From assembly GCA_030549495.1 (NCBI GenBank), contig JAUIRK010000643.1:665001-729000 (forward strand): a DNA stretch of 64,000 nt, read 5' to 3'. Source of the DNA: Nectonema munidae (Eukaryota; Nematomorpha; Nectonematoida; Nectonematidae). Of the stretch, positions 41,701-53,700 are shown one piece after another. Numbering within the stretch: the first letter of the stretch is position 1; each line of letters starts with the position of its first letter. A program made the position numbers and the translations under genes. The notes beneath the pieces are model-generated. The model did no database searches. It was given only the letters and a program-made list of their open reading frames with translations, and was not told where the DNA came from.

Positions 41701-44700
41701 TATAGTGAACATAATTATTCATTATCTTATACTCAAATAGATTCAGTAAATTCTTCTTAAAGTAGACAAGTTTTTGTCTAAAGATAATTGGTTTAACTTT
41801 ACTACAAAAAATTCTCTTCCTTATGAAGAAGATGTTTTTTGGTGTTAAAAAAACTCAAAGTTGAAATAGTTTCTTCGACGATTCTGGAGCCTGGGGTAAA
41901 AATTTCACCAATAAATTTTTTTATTAAATAAATGAGGATGGTATCCTCTCTGATGCTAGAGATAAGAGTCCGATGATTCAAATATACTCTATGTTAAAAG
42001 GGACTGTAACTATCAAAGAAAAAGAAGAATCTCCTTCTTCTATGTTACCTTTTATATTTGATGACCTATAAATACATTGGATCTTTTTCTAACTTGGCTC
42101 CTCTTCTTAATTCACAAGGGACCAATATTTACATTAGAACTAAAGAAACAGTTAGAGACATTGTTAAAAATAAATTATTTGATTTTAAGGAAAGTGTGAG
42201 AAAAATTTATACTGATTTCCTTCTAGATAATACCGCACCTCTTAACAGTGAGTTTAAAAAAACATGAGTCGTAATTTAAATAAAATTCAAAATTCTAATA
42301 GTTTTATGAATCCATCAGATGAAATGCAGCCTATGATTAGTATGTGTTGCAATGAACATGCAGCACATACTTGTTCACTTTATATACTGAATTTCGACTA
42401 AATCATTTCTTAGACAGTATTGATAATGGGTTTATAATGAGTATTGATCGAACGTTAAACATAGCGTTGTTTTCTCACCAACTTTGTCTTCTAAGAAAAA
42501 AGATTTGAAAAATAGATCAACAAAAGTTAATTTCATTTTTCTAAGACTATCGTGTCTCAATTGGGATGGGCTATTTGAAACATATTACTTTTTCCTTACT
42601 CATATTGCATCTAAAGTTAAAAATAGGCATCTTTTTATAGGCTGTGATGAAGAAAAGGCTGAAAGCTATTAATCAAGCTTTCAAAAATCATGCAATCCAT
42701 TTATGTACTAAACACACGAAGAACAATTTAGTAGAAATAATAATAATTTTTGGCTCAAAGGTCCAAAATTAAGTATTTTAAAACAGAAACTATTTTTTGA
42801 CAGTGGTCTTTGTTTGATGTTAAACATTGAATTATTTAATCCAGAAGCAAAAATAATAATGGAAGAATATAAATCAAAACTGGGAGACTACGTCATCAAA
42901 ATTATTGAAAACATTAAAGAATATGTCGTATATCCTCGTTTGAAATCTGAAAACATTCCTTTACTTTGGACTAATAATATTTCTAAGTCTAAAAATCATA
43001 TTTTTAAATTGAATTTTGATTGGAAAAAGAAAAAAATATTGGAAATTGTTAAAATGTTACATACAGAAACGCTTAGAGATGAAAACTTATTTTTAGCATC
43101 ATGTGAGCTAACAGGGGAATACTTTCAATGTTCTTCATTACCCTTAAAAAATATAATCAAGCTTCTAAGTATGATACTGTTTATAATAATAAACACAATT
43201 TTAACCAAAATAATTCTAGTGATTTAAAATGAACTCTTCTAAAAATTCCATCTGTCGAAAACCAGGTCAAAAGAAATGTATCAGATCTTTCAAAACATTT
43301 TCTTTTTCAAAGTTCAAAAAATATTAAAGCATAGGATTTTTAGTAACAATATATAATAACAAGTTTGCTCTTGGAAAAGAGATACTTCTGTCGATCTGCT
43401 CTTTTATTGTGTCTTCTGAATGTTAGTTTATTTACAGTAAATATGTATTAAAAAATTTATGTGTTACTCTAATAACTAGTTTATTAGAAAACTTTTGAAT
43501 CTCGAATGATGTACCTAAAATGTATTCAAGCATTATTGTAAAGATTTTCAACAAACTAGTCACAAAGTGATATTAACTAACTTCAAGTTTATAAAGTTTG
43601 TCTTGTACTTTTTTAAAACCAACGGTTTTTAATAAACTAGTCATAATTTTTTACCTACCATCCAATCTATTCAATTAGCCTGACGCATTTTAAAAGTCAA
43701 AGATTTTTAATAAGCTGCTATCTTTTTTTTTGAAGACTAAGATTTTATTGAAAACTAAATGAGATATTTTATTATCAATTGAGTTATATGGAGGATATAT
43801 TATTCGAATAGGTTGCATTAAAACAGTGGAAAGGGCGCAGATGGTGAATATATTAGACAACCCAAAGTTACAACAAACATCATATATAGCATCTTCAAAA
43901 CTACAGAGCTTACTAAATTCCTCATTTCTATACTTTTCAGAATTTTTTTATTAATTCAGAGGCTGTCAAAAGACGATATACGTGAGAATAATCTTCATTG
44001 TCATGGAATAGTATGGAAACTGAACTGAACAAGCAATTGCCATCTCCGGTAGGTGTTAAGGGAACATGTATCTAAAATTAATTTAGAAGTAGAATCAATA
44101 GATGTATAAATATTTGAAAATAAATTTGGAACAGAATAACTCAAGAAATTTTAGACCTTAAAAATCGTTTAATCTAATTATATTACAGTTATAACTTTTT
44201 CTTTATTCAGTGTAGTTGAAAAAAATTGAAGTTTTTGTAAAATTACTTTAAATCTACCAATGTTTACCTTGAAGCTCATTTTCTAAATAGATTTGAAAAA
44301 GTTAATTTAAAAACAAAATGTGTATCGCTTGAAAACAACAAGGAATTCTAATAAATTTTAAAAATTGTAAAGGAAAAGGAACAAGAATAGCCTTCAAATA
44401 TGAACCTAGATAAATAAGAGTAAGTCAGGAGGTCATGTTCTTTAGAAAATAGAATGAGGATCAAAAGGTCAACTTTCTTACAGATAAAGCAAAGATCAGT
44501 CTTGAAAAAAGTTTAATATAATAGGGGATGAACTTATAAAAAAGTTTACAGAAAAAGCAAAGATTGGCCTTCAAAAGAGTTGAATGAACTTGTAAAAAAA
44601 AGTAAAAAATTTAAGTTCCTTACACAGAAAGTAAAGTTTGTTACAGAGAGAGCAAAGATCAGCCTTGAAAAATAGTTTAATATACTAGGAGATGAACTTA

Positions 44701-47700
44701 TAAAAAAAATTAAGTAAATATATTAAATTTCTTACACATAAAGCAAAAATGAGTCCTGAAAAAAGTTTGTGTTAATATTATAGGGCAGGGGTGCCCAACC
44801 TTTTTTTAAATGATCGTCTTTTTTAGATTCGCTTCTAATAAGATCGACCTCAGATATTAAACAGGGACGCACATTTTCAAAATTATGGAGAATGGAAGAG
44901 ATTTATATTTTCAAAATTTTTGAGGAGAAATTTTTTTTTAATTTTGAAAAAACCATGATATATTACACCAGTTTAAAAAATTCTAAATTACTGGGGCTTC
45001 CCCCTCCCTCTCAAAACATAGAAGACGAAATATATTTTTTGAAATATATAAAAAAGTTTTTTTTTCGAGTATAATAAAAAAAGCCAAACAACGTTTTGAA
45101 TAAAATATTAAAAATATGTTGCATAACTAATTGAAAAATTAATGCGAAGCTTGACACTGCTTAGATTTTGTAATTTTTTTCAAAATCAGGCTCTAATGAT
45201 GAAGTTGCCAAACGAAGACAGTCATCCAAATGATCATCCGACATTTGATTTCTAAATTAATTTTTAATATTATTCATGCTTGAAAATGCAGATTCACATA
45301 AATATGTTGAACAAAAAACAAGATAGGAATTTTTGTGAATGAAAAATCTTTGTATGTTTTTTCCCAGACTTGATGAGAAAAGTTTGCTTTTATTTCGATA
45401 TACATCTTCAACTTTGAAAAATTCGCAAAATCTTGATTTTATTTCTTTTTCCACTACTTCAATTTCATTGACAAATCTATCGAAGTCGTAACAAAGTAAA
45501 GAAGTTTTATTTTCAAAAAACTTTTGTAAGTGTGGAAAATGTTTCAATTCATAATTTTTTATGTTTTCCTTTAATAAAACTAAGTAGCTTTGAAAGCTTC
45601 TAACAGTGCTCAACATATCGATTATATTTTTATTTCCACCCTGAAGTTGTAAGTTGAAGTCGTTCAATTTTGAGCAGAAGTCAATCAAAAATCTCAAATT
45701 TAGAACCCACTCTTCCTCAAAAAGTTTATGATAGTAGTCTTCTTTTTCATTCAGAAAAGGTTTAATATCGTTGATAAACAGTAAAAACTTTGTTTTAGTG
45801 AGCCAACGAACATTATTATAAAACAAAAGTTCTTTATCAACCTCACACTGAACTTTAAATAAACGATACTGTAGAGGTTTTCCTTTGATTGAATTAACAA
45901 TTTTAGAAGTAATTTCTAAGACATCTTTAGTGTTTAATCTTTTGCTGCATAGTACTTGCTGATGAATAATACAGTGGTATGTTAAAAAATTAGGATAATT
46001 TTCGTCTTTTTTACAAAAAGAAATAAAGCCAGATTTGTGGCCAATCATTGAAGGAGCTCCATCTGTTGTGATAGAAACAAGTTTGAATAACGGAATGTGA
46101 TGTTCTTTAACAAAATTGTTAAAAATTAAAAAAATGTCTTCTCTTCTAGTTCTACCTTTCAATGGTAAAATTTTTAAAAGTTTTTCTTTAACAGTAAAAT
46201 TGACAAAAACAAAACGAAGTGCCCGTAAAATCAGTTGATCCATCTAATTGTAGAGAGAACGCCACACATTTTTCAATGTCTAAGATAAATGATAATCAAA
46301 AATATGTCTATTTTTGCTGTACACTTTTAATCGTAGACATTATTTCATTGTAGTTATTAAATTTGGAAAATAGTGATTCTGCTACTATTACAAGAGAATC
46401 TTTTATTATTGTTCCATCAGAAAACGGGTTTTTTGATTTGCATAACAAATGATTAACTTTGAGAGATGCAACAGTTGAGGCATGCTTTTCTATTGTTTAA
46501 AAAAATCTATTTTTAATTTTGCAACTTTGTCATTACGAACTTCAGAATTTATTGGAAATTTTTCTTCATATTTTTGATGTAAACTATTAAGTGTCTCTCA
46601 ATATTACCTTTTTTGGCATCACAAGACATGAATTACGTATTAAACAGCAACACTTTCCATCAACTAATACAAAAAAGAACATTTCTTCCGATTCATAATT
46701 AAAATGATAAGTTTTAGTTTTCTTTACACTCATATTCAAATTTTTCATTTTTTTATATTATCTAAAAACAAAACAACCTAAGGGTAAATAAAATTTCAAA
46801 AAAAAATAAATAAAAAAACCATTTAAAATTTTACATAAAAATAAAATAAAAACTTACAAGTAAAATTTTATTTGATTATATAGCAACACTAAAATGACCA
46901 GATTTTATCATTATCAAAGCGAGACACCATTATTAAAAATTTGATTTATTTGTAATGAAAAAATTAAACAAATGTTTTAAATTTTTATTTGAGTACATAA
47001 AAGTAACTAAAGATATGAATTTCTATATACAAGTGAATATTGATTTGCGATAGACCAAAAAATGTCTCTTCGATCGCGATCGACTGGTTGGGCATCCCTG
47101 TTATAGGGGATCAACTTATAAAAAAAGATTTGAAAAGGAATTGAGTAAATAAGTTAAGTTCCTTACACAGAAAACAAATGTCAACCTTAAAAAAAGTTTA
47201 ACATAATAAGAGATGAACCTATTAAAGAAAAAATAAAGTTCCTTATAACGAAAGCAAAGGCCAACCTTCAAAAAATTAATATAATAAGCGATGAACTTAT
47301 AAAAACAATTAAATAAATAAGTTAAGTTTCTTAAAGAAAAAGCAAAGTTCACAAACTATAAAATTTTTTTGAAACAATGGAAAACTTGAGGAAGAAATAT
47401 CGTTGTATTTTATTTTAGAAGCAAAAATAAAAGAATTCGCTCGCCATTTTTAAAATCCAAAAATGGCCGTCTAAGTGGCAGCTTATTTTTCCTAAAAATG
47501 GCTCCCAAAAATTTTAGAGAAGTTTGAGAGGCTCTAATACAAATTCTAGGGAACAGATTTAATTGTAACTTTGAATATATATATTCTCTATTATATTTAG
47601 TTAATATACAAAATTTAAATTAAATTCTCAAATTATTTACAAAGTTATTTAACTCTAAATGTGCAGTTTATTTTCCATGGACCGCATTTTTTGTACACAA

Positions 47701-50700
47701 ACTGTATTTTATAAAATATGCATAAGTTAAGAAACTCAAAACGCGTTTTTAGCAAGCTCTTTATACTGAATATTTGATAGACCGGCTAAAAATATATTTT
47801 AATTTTATAATTATTTTAATAATATGGCGTGTAGTATGAAATTTTTGATGTCCACTTTAATAGCATTTCTAGATTGTAAACATTTTTACAGCATATCGTA
47901 ACAAAACCTTAAAAATGAGCTTTGTATAAACCAGATGGGGGGATCTAAAACAAAATATGTGATGTAAAAATCGTTTATCAAAAGCCATTTTTAAATGACC
48001 TTTTGCTGAATATTCTATATACGAAAGCATTTAGAATGAATGCTCATCTAGACTCTACAGTATTCCCGTATTACGCAATGAATATCAACTCATACCATCT
48101 TACGGTTCTGATAGTTTACCCTTCTTACCGAAAATGAACTAAAATTATTTAAACTATATACTCTTATATGCTGAAAAATTAGAAGAGGCGATCTCGAATG
48201 CATGGCTTCTATGAACTAGATCTATTGATTAATTAAAATTATTTTATTGATTTAAAGGGCTTTAAATCGTTGAATATACATGGGTGTGCTGAGCATTTAA
48301 AATCAAAAAAAGTTTGAACTTTTACTCCTAATTTTTCATAACATATAGCATTTTTACTTCGAATCTTGATATTTAAAATTTGTTTGAAAATGCAAAATAA
48401 GTTTTGAGTTTTAAAGAATTTCCATTAATAAATTGATGATATTTTAAAGAGACATTATTATCTTCTTTATTTTTGACGCCTCTTACATTTTACTTAGTTT
48501 AGAAATAAAATATGTGAATGCTAACACCTTTATTTCAAATATTTAGAGCTATTTTGCGCCTATAAAAATAACACTTGAACTATACCTAACAGATAGAACA
48601 ATTTAACATTTTTTATAGCGGCTTAAAAAGATCGTAAAACTCAGGCAAGAAAAGCTTTTTGAATATAGTGCTCTTTTCTTCAAATGTAAAAGACTTGGCT
48701 TCATAGACATAAGCTTTATATCTAAAACAAAATCAGCGTTGACTAACTGGCTGAAATGGTCGAACTATAGAAAATCCTTTTTTCAAATCTAATTTTTAAC
48801 CTCTATAAAGTATAACATTCATCTCTGATAAACGTCATACTGTTGAATGAATACCACATTCGCTATCTAATTTACTTAACCGGTTATCGACCACAGACAA
48901 CATATGTCGACTGTGCTCGATAACCGGTTAATGTAAATTTTCTAAATTAAAAAATGGAAATGGTGATCAGTATGCGTCTTTTTTCTGGATCGTAAAAAAT
49001 ATTGCTTTCGCGCCATCGTTTCACTATTTAGTGATTGAGGCTGTACTCCTTGTGTTATGTTAATGTTGAGAAGTAAATGCCTTATTTTTTTTTTAGTCAT
49101 ACTTTTCCATGAAGTCCTGTTTTTCAAATCGTGATTCTCTTTCAATGGAGGATGATTCACTTTCATTTAATCATCATCTGCATGATAAGTCAACATCTTC
49201 CGAAACTTCCATTTCAAATTACATGAACACAGAAATATCATCTCAACCCTGGTATATTTCTTAAATTTTTTTTCATCCACAAATGAATATTTAATCCCGT
49301 TTCCATATTTTTTCGGTTGATTTCTATTTATAACTATATAGAGAAAATTAGGCCATTTTAAAACCAGGGCTTTGGAGTTCAAATATTTAATAATCGACTC
49401 ATAGCTCGAATGTTGAACTTAAATGATGCACGGATTATGCAGTATTACATATACAATATTAAAATAATTATATGCAAACAGTAGGAATGTACTGGACAGT
49501 ATCCTGTTAAAATCTTTTGTCCAGCTATCCGAAATCTGGCTTTACTTAAAATTTTACCGGATATTCGGATAATTTAGCTGTATAACTAATATTAAATTAC
49601 TATTATTTTGAGAAATAAAAAACAAAGATGTAATTTTTTATAGAACTATACTTGACTTTAACTTATAGAGAAAATGAATTTAACTCAAATTTTTTTCTTT
49701 CTATTTTCCTAAAAATTATAAGACTTTCATGTCAACTATGTTTTCTTATCTAGTACTTGCTTATTCAAAATATATACATTTCACTTGTTAATTAACTTGA
49801 AAATAAAAAAATGCTTTAAATTTTTTTTTACATCTTCAGTTTAACACTATTTGCTTTTTTACGACTGACAAAATGTTTAAAAATATCCTTTTCCAATTTA
49901 TATTATATTCATAATGAACAAAAGCTTTTCATTTTTTAAATTCGCTCAATTATCTTCTAATGTTGTGACTTTTCCTAAATTTGTTAGCTGGTACTTTTTT
50001 TACCATTTCCATGGTAGTTGAATGACCCTATCATGCCACACACAATGTTAAGATATATTTCAGGGAATTTAATAATTGAAAAACTTTTGCCATTATGAAA
50101 AATAGAATTTTCCTAAAAAAAGTTCTTCGTTTTAAATAAATGTTTTATACATTGTTGTGACATTTAAATAAATGCAACTAGATTATACTTTTTCTTTAAT
50201 AATAATGACAATTAATTCGTTAAATAAAACAATTATTTGCATTTTGTATTTCATTGGATATTCGAATCCGGCCTTTTTAAAAGCCGAGTATCCGACTTTA
50301 TTGATATCCGATACAACGCTAGTAAACAGTGATTTATCCAAACAGACAGACATCGTTTATCCGACAACCCCGCTAACCTACACTATTGGCTGTAACCGAT
50401 TTTTTCAATGTTTTCTCCCCTGTTATTCCGACACCGACAGTGTAAAACTTACAAATATTAAAATTCTATTTTTCATAATACGATTGACTGTTGGATTTGG
50501 TCACAAAGAAGGTGCAATAGTTTCGATATGTTTGTCGGTGAAACTTAGTTTATATCTAAGGATGATGCATTGCCGACACACTAGTTTCTTTACTCTTCCC
50601 ATCTCATTGGTGTAAGATGGATGTTGAAGTAATCATTTGTGAAATATTTTTTTCCCCATACATTAGATAACAGAGTTAACCCATTAAGTCCCAATGTTCC

Positions 50701-53700
50701 CAGTGTAAAACCAACAGTGTTGGATAAACGAGGTCTGACTGTATTCTTATTTTATAATATCTAATGATTTTTTACTCGTTGGAATAAACTATAACAATAA
50801 AAAGATCGTTTATTAGACTTGTGATATTTTTCATTAACCAGAATGTATTTTGGGATTCACAGACTACCTACAATATACATATAAATGGCCAGATCTTCAT
50901 TGCATTTAATTCACATTTTGTATGCTGATCTTATCATAACCATCATTTATTCTATATTTTATATAAATCAAGTAGCCCGTTGTGTCATTATAAAGTTGTT
51001 CGGTTAATATAAATACCAAAATGAAAACTTATTGATGAAAAGAGTGATATTTTGACTCCTCAAAGCTTCTAATGTCACAAGACAAAAATAGGTATGTAAG
51101 AAAAAATATATAGGATAGTGTATTCTCTCCTATATTTCTTTCATTTATCAGTTTTAACGAATCAAATTAAACCAAAAATTTTGAACATTCCTTAATTAAG
51201 TTTTGACTGGTCAAATGAACTGCATAAAGATCTGGCATCTGATTGCCTAAAATTAAATCATATTCAACCACAGGAGCGTATCCAGTAGGGGAGGGGAGGG
51301 GGCAATAATTTTTATTAAAAAAAGAATACTTCCACTTTATAAATCTTTACCAACTGTTCGTCAAGTAAAGTAAAGTAAGTATAGGAAAAGTGTTAATTAA
51401 TTAATGAGGCTTTGCTAGAAAAGGAGAAAGCAGGAATGTTTAACTTTAGGAAAGTTGCTCCTCAAATGCATGAAATATTTGACTTTTTTTATTGCATAAA
51501 ATGGGTCTTTTGGGACCCATATATTTTTTTTTATGTCTAATCACTATAATTTGTTCACCATTACTCATTAAATGTTAAAAATGAATATTAAAATTTTTTA
51601 TTTCAAAATAAAAATCTAAAAAAATATTTATTTACACTTGGGGAAACATGAAAATTGTTCATTTTTTTGGAATGCTGTGCACAAATCACATTTAAAAATT
51701 TTTTACCCACTCTTGAAGACTTTCGATCTTTGGTACACATATAACATCTTTTTCTTTTTGATTTACTTTCACGTGTTTTTTTAGAATTATTTTTTATGTT
51801 TATTCCACAAATTTGAATTGAGTCTTGGATATTCCTTGACAGTCCAACCAAAGATATAGTTCTCATTTCTATCAACGGTTTTATTAGAATCATGCCTAAT
51901 TCCTGCAAAAATATTCTTCTATGGCTGCATTTTATATTCCATTCTTTGTTTTTACTTATAAAGTATACAAGAGAGTTGATACCTGCTAAATTCAAGAGAT
52001 TCATAAAATAAGCCAAGGGCCATCTTTTTGTTTTACGTTGGACACTATAAAAATGGCATAATTGATCTACGGTGTCAACAGGCCCTTTTGAGATAGTTTG
52101 CATTGTTGACAAGCTTTTTTGTTTGAACTCCATTCTCTTTTCCAACGTAAGGCAGTCCATTGCATATATAGCCAGTATTACAATCAACCAAAAGAAACAG
52201 TTTCATTCCATAGTTGTCCGGTTTAGATAGTAAATACTGGCGAAAGGAACAACGTTCACGGAATGGGTCAATTGCTCATCAATGCAGAGTTCATGAGAGA
52301 ATCTTAAGTTCGCAAGAATAGATCCAAATCAATTTATTGACATTGTAGCTTTGAAAATTGGACTGCAAAAGGTCCTTCACTCCATAAATTTCGAATACTT
52401 TCACGGTTACATTTACATACACCAAGAAGATAAAGTAATCCTAAAAAGGCAAGTATTTCAGCTTGGTCTATTCTTTTCCAGTCTTTGTTTTTTATTTCAG
52501 CATGCTTATTAGTTGATAATAAAATCTCAGAAATTATCTTCTCTTTAAAAAAACAACCTGAATGATTGAAGAGGATCCATCTATGTGTATTTTTATACCC
52601 CATTTCAAAGAAAAAAATGTTTGATAATTGTGTCCTTTTTTTGGAGGTGCTTTTGAAACCCATTCTTTTCCAGATTTTCATGTAAACATTGTAGTCGGCT
52701 GTTCAAAAGGTAAGGAAAAATTGTTTTGAACAGTTGTATTCACTGGATCATCTTCTACACATTCCATATCAATTTCTGTATCAGACAAATACGATAAACC
52801 ACCTGTGCTTGAATTCTCTTTTAGTAAAGTGTCCGTTTGGCAGTAAAAAGAAAGTCAATGTGTTCAAAATGCAGCTAAAAATTTGAAGAAAAAAACAATG
52901 CAAATCAAAGGATCTTTCTGATTATATTCTATTTTTTATTTATTTTTTTTCTAGCAAATTTTTTTCTAAAAAAAATATTAACACATGAAAACCTTTAGTT
53001 AGATGACAATTAGCAAAAATTTGTTTCATTGAAATTTTGTATTTTGTGTAGAATATGATAAAACATGACTTATGGGTCTTCTGGGACCCATTTTATGCAT
53101 TTAAGGGTTTTAATTGATAATGGAATGTTCCCTTATTGATAAAGTTAATATCCTAATAAAAAAGAAGTCCAAAACTTGATTTAAATAATGTAAAAGGACA
53201 AAAAAATTAATTTTTTGACATTTAATTTAAAGGATAACTACTAATCTCCACGTGCTTCATAATAGAGCCCTGGGCTGGTTGTAAAAAATTGCCCACACCC
53301 TGGCTCATATATGTTTATATAAGTTAATCAACATTATATTATCCTCGCGTGTATGTATTTGTGTGTGCTTTTTAGTCTTATTAGGCAATTATTCTGTAAG
53401 CATTTTGTCAATAGGCATTTAGTCCGTTTACCAAAATAAATACATTGATCGAAAATTGTTGACAGTCAAAATAAAAATTAATACTGTTCTGTATATTAGT
53501 TGAAGGAATCTTTTTTCAAACCCATGTATGAGTTATTTAAGAAATATAAGGTGTATAAGTCGACCCCCAAATTTAAGGAAAAATTCAAACTTTGATTGTT
53601 ATAATTAAGAATAAGTTTTTTTGTGTTTAGTATATAAGTCGAGGGCCATTTTTAAAGACATGATTAAACCACTCAAAGCTCGACTTATACAATGGTATAT

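Noticed and set aside
48942-49382. Two minus-strand frames of 74 and 71 codons
   Set aside because: Shadows of Vav exon 21 and flanking intron. The plus strand has the splice sites and phases.
50172-50615. 147-codon plus-strand frame
   Set aside because: It crosses the boundary between a dispersed repeat and a pogo-like element, and the meaningful traces are on the other strand.
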